In this document: positions 27,966-35,134 of the stretch, one piece after another
Layout: every line of letters begins with the position of its first letter
Position numbering within the stretch: the stretch's first letter is position 1
Assembly: GCA_964518335.1 (NCBI GenBank)
Contig: CAZFDT010000052.1
Location: 1-35,850 of the forward strand
DNA length: 35,850 nucleotides
Direction of reading: 5' to 3'
Source: CAZFDT01 sp964518335
GTDB lineage: Bacteria > Planctomycetota > Phycisphaerae > Phycisphaerales > Phycisphaeraceae
Notes under the pieces: generated by a model
Database searches by the model: none
What the model was told of the DNA's origin: nothing
What the model saw: only the letters and a program-made list of their open reading frames with translations
Position numbers and translations under genes: made by a program

Positions 27966-28321
27966 GCTTCGACGTGTCCAAGTTCCTGGCAGGTTTATCC
28001 GGCGAGGGCAAGCGCCGCACTATCGCCGCGGGCGTGGCGGCCGTGGACAAGTTTGCCAACCACGTGGTGGGCAAGGCCCAGCGGCTGGCGCCGGTGGACA
28101 CGGGCGCCCTCAAGGCGTCGGGCATCGCCGAGCCCCCGGAAGTGGCGGGCAACAGCATCACGGCCACGGTCGGGTTCAACACCGACTACGCGGCCGCGGT
28201 GCATGAGCGGTTGGATCAGCATCACGCGCAGGGACAGGCCAAGTACTTGGAGGCGCCCATGCGGACCGAGGCCCACAAGCTCGTGCCGTTTGTCGAGAAG
28301 GAGATGCGCAAGGCGCTGTAG
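27962..28321 (+). CDS. HK97 gp10-like neck / tail-completion protein (119 aa)
   Basis: The ATG at 27962 overlaps the previous stop. The segment VVGKAQRLAPVDTGALKASG, then VGFNTDYAAAVHERLDQ and a final AKYLEAPMRTEAHKLVPFVEKEM are diagnostic of the HK97-gp10-like family. In most phages this gene lies between the head-closure and tail-terminator genes; here those two are adjacent on the other strand (6432-6791 and 5950-6432) and gp10 is found here beside MuF. An exact 11-mer copy (28133-28143) encodes EPPEVAG inside it. Confidence 0.8.
   Translation: MSFDVSKFLAGLSGEGKRRTIAAGVAAVDKFANHVVGKAQRLAPVDTGALKASGIAEPPEVAGNSITATVGFNTDYAAAVHERLDQHHAQGQAKYLEAPMRTEAHKLVPFVEKEMRKAL
28133..28143 (+). repeat. 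Exact CCCCCGGAAGT inside the gp10-like gene
   Basis: The copy is in frame and gives Pro-Pro-Glu-Val between two strands (GIAEPPEVAGNSI), at a predicted surface turn. It is a clear case of the motif inside a conserved structural gene. Confidence 0.9.
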
Positions 28322-28324
28322 CCG

Positions 28325-29914
28325 ATGGCGATCGACCACGACCAACCCGATCCTCGACTCGTCGCCGAGCTGGTCGCTCGCTACGAGGGCGCCGCTGCGC
28401 GAGTGCGCCAGCGCGTGCTTCATCCGCGCGGCAAAAGCGATAGCGCGCGCCAGTGGAATCAGGCCCGCGCCGCCCAGGTCCTCGCCCAGGTGGAAGGTGA
28501 GGTCGCCGGCCTCAAGCAGCAGGCGGCAAAGTGGACGGGGGCCGCCCTGTCGCGTTCGGTGGCCCGCGGCGTTGCGGTCGCCGACCGCCAGGCGGCACAG
28601 GCCGGCATACGCCCGCCGAGCACGGCTCTGGCGGGCAGCTTTGCCGTCCTCGATCGCGGCGCCGTCGAGGTCCTGGCGCGCGACACCGTCGGCGACCTCA
28701 CCAAGGCTGCGGACTCGATGCGCCGGCAGGCGGACAACGCACTGCGCCGCATGGCGGCTGCCGGCGTCAGCAACGCCGAGGTCAACAGCATCCTGAGCGG
28801 CGGCGTGATCGAGGGCCAGCCGGTGCAGGCTGCCCGCGAGCTGCGCGAGGCGCTGAAGAAGGTGCATGGGCGCAAGGTCACGATCACCGACAAGAACGGC
28901 GATCCGATCGAGTTCGACGCTGGTTACTACGCCAAAATGGTCGCCGTCACCAAGACACGCGAAGCGACCAGCAAGGCCCGCCACGCCAGGCTGGCCGAGC
29001 GTGGCATCGACCTGGTGGTCGTCACCGGCCGCATCAGCGCCAACTTTTGCACCGCCTACGTGGACAAGGTCTTTTCCATAGCCGGCGGGCACCGCAAGTA
29101 CCCGCCACTGTCCTCACTACCGGGGGGCGGCCCGCCGTTCCATCCCAACTGCAGCAAGAGTACGGCGCCGTTTATTGAGGATCTGGCCAACCCCGAAGAG
29201 ATCGCCGCTGGCCAGCCCGACCCCGACACGGACAAGCTGCTCAACGTGCGCAACCGCAACGAGCTGCAGAAGCGCTACCAAGCCCTGCAGATGCGCCAGC
29301 AGGTCCAGCAGCGCGCCGCCACGGTTCGCACCGACGCCGGGCGACGCGCGCAGACCACTGCAACGGATGATCCCGAGTACCAGAGCCACCTGCTCAAGGA
29401 GTTGGGTGTTGAGACCGTCCGCCTAGGCGGCGATGCTCAGATCGGCGACATGCTCGTGCGCGGCCTGCAGCAGGTGGTCTCGGCAGGCGGGACGCTGCCC
29501 AGCGAGATCGTGGTCGATGAGTTCCTTTTTCGGGACCGGCGTGGCCACATCGACCCCCACGAAATCGCTAAGACCAATGACTCGGGGCGGATCGCAATCA
29601 ACCCACGTTGGATCGGCTGGCACGACGGCGGCGCTCGCATGAAAGCGCTCGGCGAAGCAAGGGCATTCTCGTCTGGGCACCGGCTTCACGTCGTCTTCCA
29701 CGAGGCCGCGCATGTTCATGCGGTCGCCACGGGCGCGCATCACCGGCAAGCCATCTTCGTGGACTTGGATGATCTGGCCGTCGCCGAATCGGTGTCCGTT
29801 CGAGCGACCGTCAACAAAGATGAGTTTCTTGCCGAGGTCCGAGCGGCGAAGATGGCTGGGCGTCGATTCGGTTCGGATGTGCTGGACTTGTACGAAAGGT
29901 TGGGAGGCCGATGA
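28325..29914 (+). CDS. MuF-type minor head protein with C-terminal HExxH (zincin-like) domain (529 aa)
   Basis: The ATG at 28325 follows gp10 by three bases. Residues 1-290 match Mu gpF/minor capsid proteins: helical N-terminus, then TGRISANFCTAYVDKVFS and GGGPPFHPNCSKSTAPF (about 235-284). After a linker, residues 350-529 form a separate domain with HVVFHEAAHVHA (His459, Glu460, His463), and downstream FVDLDDLAVAESVSV with DEFLAEVRAAKM offering a third ligand. This is the organisation of MuF polymorphic toxins, in which a toxin or enzyme is fused to MuF and delivered with the DNA. The C-terminal activity is inferred from the motif only. Confidence 0.8.
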   Translation: MAIDHDQPDPRLVAELVARYEGAAARVRQRVLHPRGKSDSARQWNQARAAQVLAQVEGEVAGLKQQAAKWTGAALSRSVARGVAVADRQAAQAGIRPPSTALAGSFAVLDRGAVEVLARDTVGDLTKAADSMRRQADNALRRMAAAGVSNAEVNSILSGGVIEGQPVQAARELREALKKVHGRKVTITDKNGDPIEFDAGYYAKMVAVTKTREATSKARHARLAERGIDLVVVTGRISANFCTAYVDKVFSIAGGHRKYPPLSSLPGGGPPFHPNCSKSTAPFIEDLANPEEIAAGQPDPDTDKLLNVRNRNELQKRYQALQMRQQVQQRAATVRTDAGRRAQTTATDDPEYQSHLLKELGVETVRLGGDAQIGDMLVRGLQQVVSAGGTLPSEIVVDEFLFRDRRGHIDPHEIAKTNDSGRIAINPRWIGWHDGGARMKALGEARAFSSGHRLHVVFHEAAHVHAVATGAHHRQAIFVDLDDLAVAESVSVRATVNKDEFLAEVRAAKMAGRRFGSDVLDLYERLGGR

Positions 29915-30114
29915 TCACTGATCCCCAGCAGTGCCTGCGTTGCAAGCATTACAAGGCCGGCATTCGATGCGCCGCCTTCCCCGAGTTGCCTGGCATCCCG
30001 CCAGCCATCCTGGACATGAAGTTCGACCACCGCCAGCCCCACCCAGGCGATCGCGGCATCCGCTGGGAGCCGCGCGAACCGGGCGTGAAACACCCGATGG
30101 AGGAGGACGACTGA
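29911..30114 (+). CDS. Small Cys-rich protein downstream of MuF (67 aa)
   Basis: The ATG at 29911 overlaps the MuF stop (ATGA). It reads QQCLRCKHYKAGIRCAAFPELP, then PPAILDMKFDHRQPHPGDRGIRWEP, a pattern I recognise from small phage proteins of unknown function often encoded next to minor head proteins. The CxxC...C-AFP core may bind metal. Directly behind a MuF with a possible toxin domain, it is a candidate immunity or chaperone protein, which is untested. Confidence 0.65.
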   Translation: MITDPQQCLRCKHYKAGIRCAAFPELPGIPPAILDMKFDHRQPHPGDRGIRWEPREPGVKHPMEEDD

Positions 30115-30671
30115 TGCAAGTCCAGCGAAGCACAGCGACATGCGGTCGCCCACCTGGATGGACGCCCGATCAGATCAGGGCGTTCCAGATCGCCGCGCGC
30201 GACGCGCAGGTGGGCGACGCCAAGTATTCGATCCTCAGCCGTTGCGGCAATCGTGCGATCGTGGACGGCCGGCCGTCCAGCAGGTCGCCGAAGCTCAAGC
30301 AGGAGGACTTCGAGTTCTGCATGGCTGTGCTGGAGGAGACCGCCGCAGGTAAAGGCTTGAAGCTGTCGGGCAAGCCCCTGGGCTACTGGCAGCACAAGGC
30401 CGCCGACGAGCTGCAGCGCATGCGCTACGTCGCGCGTGGCATAGCCGAGTTGCTGGAGGCGACCGAAATGGTCAATCAGCCCGGCCATCGTCTGCTGCAG
30501 CCTGGTGGCGTCGGCCTCGCCGGTTGGATTGAGTCGCGCGTCACCAGTGGACGCACCGACCGGCTCGAAGACCTCACCCGACCCGAGCTGAGCAATCTCA
30601 TCGAAGGGCTGAAGAAGTACGCCGAGCGACACGGCCTACGCGTCACTCACCAACGCACGGAGGCAGCATGA
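30114..30671 (+). CDS. GemA/gp16-like regulator candidate (185 aa)
   Basis: The ATG at 30114 overlaps the previous TGA by one base and has AGGAGGA upstream. The opening WTPDQIRAFQIAARDAQVGDAKYSIL, then QEDFEFCMAVLEETAAGKGLK and a helical DELQRMRYVARGIAELL are similar in layout to the GemA/gp16 (DUF1018) family of Mu-like phages, which modulates host gyrase and gene expression. Similarity is by pattern only. A conserved C-terminal helix pair (LEDLTRPELSNLIEGLKKY) resembles that of the family. Confidence 0.4.
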   Translation: MQVQRSTATCGRPPGWTPDQIRAFQIAARDAQVGDAKYSILSRCGNRAIVDGRPSSRSPKLKQEDFEFCMAVLEETAAGKGLKLSGKPLGYWQHKAADELQRMRYVARGIAELLEATEMVNQPGHRLLQPGGVGLAGWIESRVTSGRTDRLEDLTRPELSNLIEGLKKYAERHGLRVTHQRTEAA

Positions 30672-30895
30672 AGACCGAACAAGCCATCCAGCAGGTTCTC
30701 ACTGCCTTCAACGGTCACGAGCTGCAGGAGGATGGTTCACTCATGGTCAGCGATTTCGACGGCCTGGGCGAGATCGAGCAGCACTTCGACGCGCTGCGTG
30801 ACTCGATCCGCAACAAGGAGCGGTCGATCGAGCTGCGCAAACACGCCAAGGACATCGCCGCCAAGGCGATGCGATTCATGGTGGATCGGACCTGA
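30668..30895 (+). CDS. Small helical hypothetical protein (75 aa)
   Basis: The ATG at 30668 overlaps the previous stop (ATGA). It has an acidic N-terminal part (QQVLTAFNGHELQEDGSLMV) and a long amphipathic helix (EQHFDALRDSIRNKERSIEL, RKHAKDIAAKAMRFM). No motif is recognised. Confidence 0.55.
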   Translation: MKTEQAIQQVLTAFNGHELQEDGSLMVSDFDGLGEIEQHFDALRDSIRNKERSIELRKHAKDIAAKAMRFMVDRT

Positions 30896-30920
30896 ACACA
30901 CGGACGAACGAAAGGCAAGG

Positions 30921-31685
30921 ATGCCTCGCACACTGCAACAGATTGAAGATGTGATCACCGGCCGCAGGCCCTACGCGCTGCTGCAGGGCGACTGCCTGGA
31001 CATCGGGCGCCAGCTCCCCGCCGGGGTCTTCGACGCCTGCATCATCGATCCGCCCTACGGCGTGGCCTGGACCGGCGAGCATGGCACGCTCAAGCCGATC
31101 GCCAATGATGATCGTCCCTTCGTGTGGTGGCTGTACGACGCCTTTCGCGTACTCAAAAACCCGGGCGCTTTGGCCTGTTTCTGCTCGTGGCGGGTGCAGC
31201 AGGATTTCAAGACCGCGATCCGCCTGGCGGGCTTCGATCTGCGCAACCACGTCATCTGGGACCGCATGCGCCCGGGCATGGGCGGCGGGCACACGTCCTT
31301 CATGATCCGGCACGAGGTGATCTGGTTCGCCACCAAGGGCCGGTTCCGTTTCCCCGCAGGCACACCCGCCACGGTGCTGCCCTTCGAGACCGTGCCGCCG
31401 CAGCGGCGGCATCACACCACGCAGAAGCCTCACGATCTCATGGCGACGCTGGTCAAGCGCCTCACGCCGCCGGGCGGCGTCGTGTTCGATCCCTGCATGG
31501 GCAGCGGCTCGACCGGCCACGCTGCAGTGGCCGCCGGCTTTCGCTTCGTCGGCGTCGAGCTTGACGGGGACAACTTCGCCATCGCCGAGCGACGCCTGGC
31601 CGAGGCCGCCAGGGCCAGGCGAGAGCCCAAGGCCAAGATCCCGCGCGCCACCCACTGCACCCTCGCCCGGAGGATCGCGGCATGA
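30921..31685 (+). CDS. DNA adenine/cytosine-N4 methyltransferase, beta-type (254 aa)
   Basis: The ATG at 30921 has leader CGAAAGGCAAGG. Motif IV DPPY is at 43-46 (CIIDPPYGVAW) and the SAM-binding motif I, FDPCMGSGSTGHAA (189-202), lies near the C-terminus. This order, IV before I, defines the beta group, which includes both N6-adenine and N4-cytosine enzymes. A target-recognition region with HTTQKPHDLMATLVKRL lies between. No restriction endonuclease is beside it, so it is likely an orphan that protects phage DNA or alters expression. Confidence 0.88.
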   Translation: MPRTLQQIEDVITGRRPYALLQGDCLDIGRQLPAGVFDACIIDPPYGVAWTGEHGTLKPIANDDRPFVWWLYDAFRVLKNPGALACFCSWRVQQDFKTAIRLAGFDLRNHVIWDRMRPGMGGGHTSFMIRHEVIWFATKGRFRFPAGTPATVLPFETVPPQRRHHTTQKPHDLMATLVKRLTPPGGVVFDPCMGSGSTGHAAVAAGFRFVGVELDGDNFAIAERRLAEAARARREPKAKIPRATHCTLARRIAA

Positions 31686-32581
31686 GCACGATCGATCTTA
31701 TGCGCGTGGTCGAAGACTGCCGCCGGCTGCCGTGCCCGCTGTGCGGCGCCACCTGCACGCGCGAGGCGCGAGTAGGCACGCCCTCGCTGCGACGCATTCA
31801 TGTCGAGTGCAGCGATCCCCTTTGCGGCTTCCAGCAGCTCGTGGAGATTCCGCTCGATGGGGGCGATCCCCGTCTGGCGGCGCCGCCACAGTTCGATGCC
31901 CAGCCTGATCCCGAGCCGTTCAGCATCGGCCCGCGGCGCCGAAGTCCATGCGTCGGGCAGTGTGGCCGCGTCGCGGCCGAAGGCGGTTTTTGCGAGGCGT
32001 GCCGCGTCGCTTGGCGCAACGCCGGCCGGCCCGAGCCGCGCGACGCATGGGCGCAGCAGCGGGCCGAGCAGACCAGGTCCGAGCGTGCGCGGCAATGTGC
32101 CCCGCCAAAGCCATCCCCACCCGCGGCCCCGCTTCCGAAGGCGGCGCCGCACAACCCTCCGGGGGCGGAGGTTTCGATGACAAGCTCTAGCCAGCTGTAC
32201 GACTCGCTGACCCGCTCCGAAAAGATGACGCTGGCGTTCTACAAGCGCGCACATCCCGGCGTGACGATCGAGCAGTGGATCGCCGCCGGCAAGCCTCGTG
32301 CTGGCAAGCCCAAGCCCGCGGATGCGAAGCTAACGACGACTCGGCAGGCAAAGAGGCCCACTGCAACGTCGCCCGACGCCGCGACGTTGCCGAAATTGAC
32401 ACCAGCACAAGCGGCCGCTCCTCGCCAGGCGTCTTTGACGCTTCGTGAGACGCGATCCGTCGATGTCGCGCACGCGAGGGTCCGCGTCGTCATGGTCGAT
32501 GCCGAGATGACCAACGAGGGCATGCAGCAGATCCTCGACCAGATCGGCCGCATGTTCACCGGGGGTGGAAAGGCGGCGTAA
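31682..32581 (+). CDS. Ogr-like zinc-finger protein with second zinc site (299 aa)
   Basis: The ATG at 31682 overlaps the methyltransferase stop (ATGA). Residues 18-48 (CPLCGATC...VECSDPLCGF) match the Ogr/Delta zinc-finger pattern CxxC...CxxxxC, the class of phage late-gene activators. A second site follows (CVGQCGRVAAEGGFCEAC, 90-107), then a Pro/Ala linker with NPPGAEV. The last 134 residues (TSSSQLYDSLTRSEKMTLAFY onward) can be made separately from an internal start. Late transcription activation is a reasonable hypothesis given the need to switch on the divergent virion operon. Confidence 0.55.
   Translation: MSTIDLMRVVEDCRRLPCPLCGATCTREARVGTPSLRRIHVECSDPLCGFQQLVEIPLDGGDPRLAAPPQFDAQPDPEPFSIGPRRRSPCVGQCGRVAAEGGFCEACRVAWRNAGRPEPRDAWAQQRAEQTRSERARQCAPPKPSPPAAPLPKAAPHNPPGAEVSMTSSSQLYDSLTRSEKMTLAFYKRAHPGVTIEQWIAAGKPRAGKPKPADAKLTTTRQAKRPTATSPDAATLPKLTPAQAAAPRQASLTLRETRSVDVAHARVRVVMVDAEMTNEGMQQILDQIGRMFTGGGKAA
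32177..32581 (+). CDS. Nested in-frame start: C-terminal 134-residue product
   Basis: An internal ATG at 32177 is preceded by GGAGG with five bases of spacing, a far stronger ribosome-binding site than that of the full-length gene. It would give MTSSSQLYDSLTRSEKMTLA and the C-terminal domain only. The boundary coincides with the end of the Pro-rich linker, so this may be a second gene fused in frame to the zinc-finger gene or a true two-product gene. Confidence 0.45.
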   Translation: MTSSSQLYDSLTRSEKMTLAFYKRAHPGVTIEQWIAAGKPRAGKPKPADAKLTTTRQAKRPTATSPDAATLPKLTPAQAAAPRQASLTLRETRSVDVAHARVRVVMVDAEMTNEGMQQILDQIGRMFTGGGKAA

Positions 32582-32585
32582 ACGC

Positions 32586-32834
32586 ATGGCCACTCCGATC
32601 GAAACCATCAAGCCGCGCGAAGAGGAGGCCCAGGCGATCGAGCAGGCCGCCGGCTACATCGTCGCGCGCACGTTTGGCGACCGGCCTCCGCAGCAGTATG
32701 GGGGCGAGCGCGACTACGACGCCGCTTGCAGGGTCGCCGCGTCGTTCGCCGCCAGTTACCGCGGCCAATGCTTCGGCGTCTTCAAGCTCGTCCGTGACTT
32801 TGCGTGTGACCCCTCACAAGGAGAGCAGACGTGA
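32586..32834 (+). CDS. Small hypothetical protein (82 aa)
   Basis: The ATG at 32586 follows the previous stop by four bases. Sequence MATPIETIKPREEEAQAIEQ, AAGYIVARTFGDRPPQQYGG, RDYDAACRVAASFAASYRGQ shows a helical soluble protein with several Tyr and Phe near the end (CFGVFKLVRDFA). No family is recognised. Confidence 0.5.
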   Translation: MATPIETIKPREEEAQAIEQAAGYIVARTFGDRPPQQYGGERDYDAACRVAASFAASYRGQCFGVFKLVRDFACDPSQGEQT

Positions 32835-33079
32835 CCCTCACCGCCGATCAAATCGCCGCCCTCAAGCCCGGCGACATCGTCCAGGTGCGCGACGCCCTGG
32901 TCGGTCGCGCCGACTGCGGCTGCTACATCCGTTGCCTGTTCGTCGGCGAGATCGCCGCGGGCTGGGCGCTGGTGCGCTCCGAGCGATGTCTGACCAAGGC
33001 TGATCTGAAGCGCGGCCACTTCGATCCCTGGACTAAGAAGATCTTCCGCGTGGCGATCGAGGAGCTGCAGTCGCCATGA
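32831..33079 (+). CDS. Small hypothetical protein, SH3-like beta barrel candidate (82 aa)
   Basis: The start is GTG at 32831 (GTGA overlap; AGGAG upstream). The pattern LKPGDIVQVRDALVGRADC, IRCLFVGEIAAGWALVRSER, KKIFRVAIEEL suggests five strands in a small barrel, as in KOW/SH3-like modules. Cys pairs could bind metal. The function is unknown. Confidence 0.5.
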   Translation: MTLTADQIAALKPGDIVQVRDALVGRADCGCYIRCLFVGEIAAGWALVRSERCLTKADLKRGHFDPWTKKIFRVAIEELQSP

Positions 33080-33636
33080 GCAACACGCCCGACCATCAGC
33101 GTCTGCCCGAGCGCGCCGCCTATGCGCTGGCTCGCAAGATCATGGACTGCATCGCGCCGGCCTGCGATCGCGTCGAGATCGTCGGGTCCGTTCGCCGGCG
33201 GACGCCCCATGTGGGCGACATCGACCTGCTGCTCATCCAGCGCGAGCTGCGGACCGTGTTTTCCCAGGGGCCGATCCTGGACGATCTGCTGCAGCACCTC
33301 ATCGACCAGGGCAAGCTCGGCCCCCCGGAACTCGACGGGCCGAAGGTCAAGAAGCTGCCGATCATCAAGCATCCTGGCGTGGCACTGAACCTGTTCATCC
33401 TGCAGCCTGGCGACGACAACGCCTGGGGCATGCACTCGATCGTCCGAACCGGATCGGCCGACTTCGCGCGGCGGATGGTCACGGCTCAGGACAAGGGCGG
33501 GCACCGGCCCGAGTACATCGACATCCGCGACGGCTTCCGCGTGTTCCTCGACGGCAGCTTCCTGCCCTGCCCCGAGGAGGCCGACGTGTTCCGCGCCTAC
33601 GGCATGGCGTTCGTGCAGCCGAAGGAGAGGCGATGA
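33076..33636 (+). CDS. Mini PolX-like nucleotidyltransferase, third catalytic Asp replaced (186 aa)
   Basis: The ATG at 33076 overlaps the previous stop. EIVGSVRRRTPHVGDIDLLLI (34-54) is the pol beta-family palm signature: Gly37-Ser38 with Asp48 and Asp50 as metal ligands. The strand carrying the third Asp in active family X polymerases reads VALNLFIL, with Asn105 there. Later residues SADFARRMVTAQDKGG and FRVFLDGSF match the fingers-like region. It lacks the 8-kDa and thumb domains, so it may be a nucleotidyltransferase or an inactive paralogue. PPEL from a motif near-copy (33322-33330) precedes the third strand. Confidence 0.65.
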   Translation: MSNTPDHQRLPERAAYALARKIMDCIAPACDRVEIVGSVRRRTPHVGDIDLLLIQRELRTVFSQGPILDDLLQHLIDQGKLGPPELDGPKVKKLPIIKHPGVALNLFILQPGDDNAWGMHSIVRTGSADFARRMVTAQDKGGHRPEYIDIRDGFRVFLDGSFLPCPEEADVFRAYGMAFVQPKERR

Positions 33637-33896
33637 ACATCAACGTTCCAGCCTGGGCACGCGACCACTTCTGGGAGGAGCCTCCGCCCGGATCGTGGGA
33701 GTTCTGGTCGTTTCGTTTCCGGCCGCCGTGCGAAGTGGGCCACGAGATTGTCTTCCGGTTCGATCATCGGCCTGTGGCCCAGGCGATCGTTGCAAAGATC
33801 GAGCGACCGGGCGAGTCACAGTGCGAAAGCACCGGCCGATTCGCGCGGGGCTGGAAGGTGTTCTGGAAGCGGGAGTCATTCGTTGATCTGCGGTGA
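33633..33896 (+). CDS. Small protein, ASCH/PUA-like candidate (87 aa)
   Basis: The ATG at 33633 overlaps the previous stop (ATGA). WEFWSFRFRPPCEVGHEIVF, RFDHRPVAQAIVAKIERPG and the C-terminal GWKVFWKRESFVDL give a strand-rich domain with conserved Trp and Phe residues, reminiscent of ASCH/PUA-type folds that bind RNA or modified bases. The assignment is tentative. It sits next to the nucleotidyltransferase and near the methyltransferases, so DNA or RNA modification is a plausible theme. Confidence 0.4.
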   Translation: MNINVPAWARDHFWEEPPPGSWEFWSFRFRPPCEVGHEIVFRFDHRPVAQAIVAKIERPGESQCESTGRFARGWKVFWKRESFVDLR

Positions 33897-33918
33897 AAGG
33901 CTCAAAACGAGAATCCAC

Positions 33919-34188
33919 ATGACCATCCAAGAAGCACGCTCGATCCAGTCTCTCCTGCTGCACGTGCTGCATCAGGTTGCGCCGGCAGATCATGAGATCG
34001 GAAGTGAGTCGCGCAAGGCGCGCGACGCGGCAGTGTTCCTGGCGACACAGTCGGCCCAGCGTCTCGATCGAGCGAGGATCAAGATTGATGTCATGCCTCG
34101 CCATGTAGAGCGGTGTTGGCCGGTCCGCCTGTCCGCGCTGGTCGAGAGGATCAATCGAGACCTGGTGGCTTCCGCTGACGCCCCATAA
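33919..34188 (+). CDS. Helical hypothetical protein (89 aa)
   Basis: The ATG at 33919 starts MTIQEARSIQSLLLHVLHQV, then helical HEIGSESRKARDAAVFLATQ and a C-terminal LSALVERINRDLVAS. The longer upstream frame overlaps the preceding gene and is rejected. The protein is probably an all-helical small DNA-binding or regulatory factor; no family is recognised. Confidence 0.5.
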   Translation: MTIQEARSIQSLLLHVLHQVAPADHEIGSESRKARDAAVFLATQSAQRLDRARIKIDVMPRHVERCWPVRLSALVERINRDLVASADAP

Positions 34189-34213
34189 CCCCAGCTATGT
34201 TGCAGTTGACGAT

Positions 34214-35134
34214 ATGAAGATCACCACCTTGGCACCTTGGTACGGCAGCAACCGCACGCTTGCGGCGACGGTTGGGCTTCAACTCGGGCAACTCGCATGG
34301 TGCGGCGTGCCGTTCTGTGGTGGCTGCCCCGAGCTTCCGCACATCCGCACGCGCGGTGGTGTGGCCAGCGACCTACATCGCCACATCATCAACCTCGCGC
34401 GATGCATTGCCGACGTGGATTTGAAGGCTGAACTGGTCGATCGACTCGACGGCCTTCTATTTCACCCCGATGAGCTGCGCGCGGCGCAGCGTCGATGCAT
34501 TGAACGAGTGGCTGTGTCGCCGCTGTTCGGCCAGCGTGCCATGTGCAATGGCGAGGCTGATCCAAAGTGGGCGGCCGATTACTTCGTCTGCTCTTGGATG
34601 GGCCTCGGCGGCCACGCCGGCAAGCGGACTGAGTTCGGCCAGGGCCTGTCGCTTCGATACACGTCGAGCGGGGGCGACTCGGCGCGCCGGTTCCGCAGTG
34701 CGATCGAGTCGCTCGAAGCGTGGCACCTGTCACTGCGCATCTGGTCGTTCGACTGCGTCGATGCCTTCGCCATGCTCGATCGCGTCGTGGACCAGGCTGG
34801 CCACGGCCTCTACATCGATGCGCCCTGGCCCGAGGCGGGCGATGAGTACGAGCATGAGTTCAGGGGCGCCAGGCATGACCGCCTGGCCGAGCGACTCGGG
34901 GAGTTCGAGCATGCCCGCGTCGTCATCCGCTACGGCGATCATCCGCTGATCCGCGATCTGTACCCGGCATCACAGTGGACCTGGGTCGAACAGCAGAGCC
35001 GCAGTCAGACCAACGGCACGGTGGCCGAGGTGCTGATTCTCAATGGACCGAGTTACGACGGAAAGGACTCCACATGCCATCGCACGGAAGCAATGGCGAC
35101 TGGGACCGCAACGAGTCCCGCCGCATCATCCTGA
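34214..35134 (+). CDS. D12-class DNA adenine methyltransferase-like protein with DAPW motif (306 aa)
   Basis: The ATG at 34214 starts MKITTLAPWYGSNRTLAATV, resembling the Dam-type opening (PWxGxKR), followed by GVPFCGGCPELPHI as a SAM-binding motif I and, at 202-205, DAPW in GLYIDAPWPEA in place of DPPY. The C-terminal segment (VVIRYGDHPLIRDLYPAS) fits the last motifs. Substitution of the first Pro of DPPY by Ala is also seen in related phage proteins I recall, but activity is not assured. It is the second methyltransferase of the operon. Its 3' end overlaps the next gene by 61 bp. Confidence 0.7.
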   Translation: MKITTLAPWYGSNRTLAATVGLQLGQLAWCGVPFCGGCPELPHIRTRGGVASDLHRHIINLARCIADVDLKAELVDRLDGLLFHPDELRAAQRRCIERVAVSPLFGQRAMCNGEADPKWAADYFVCSWMGLGGHAGKRTEFGQGLSLRYTSSGGDSARRFRSAIESLEAWHLSLRIWSFDCVDAFAMLDRVVDQAGHGLYIDAPWPEAGDEYEHEFRGARHDRLAERLGEFEHARVVIRYGDHPLIRDLYPASQWTWVEQQSRSQTNGTVAEVLILNGPSYDGKDSTCHRTEAMATGTATSPAASS

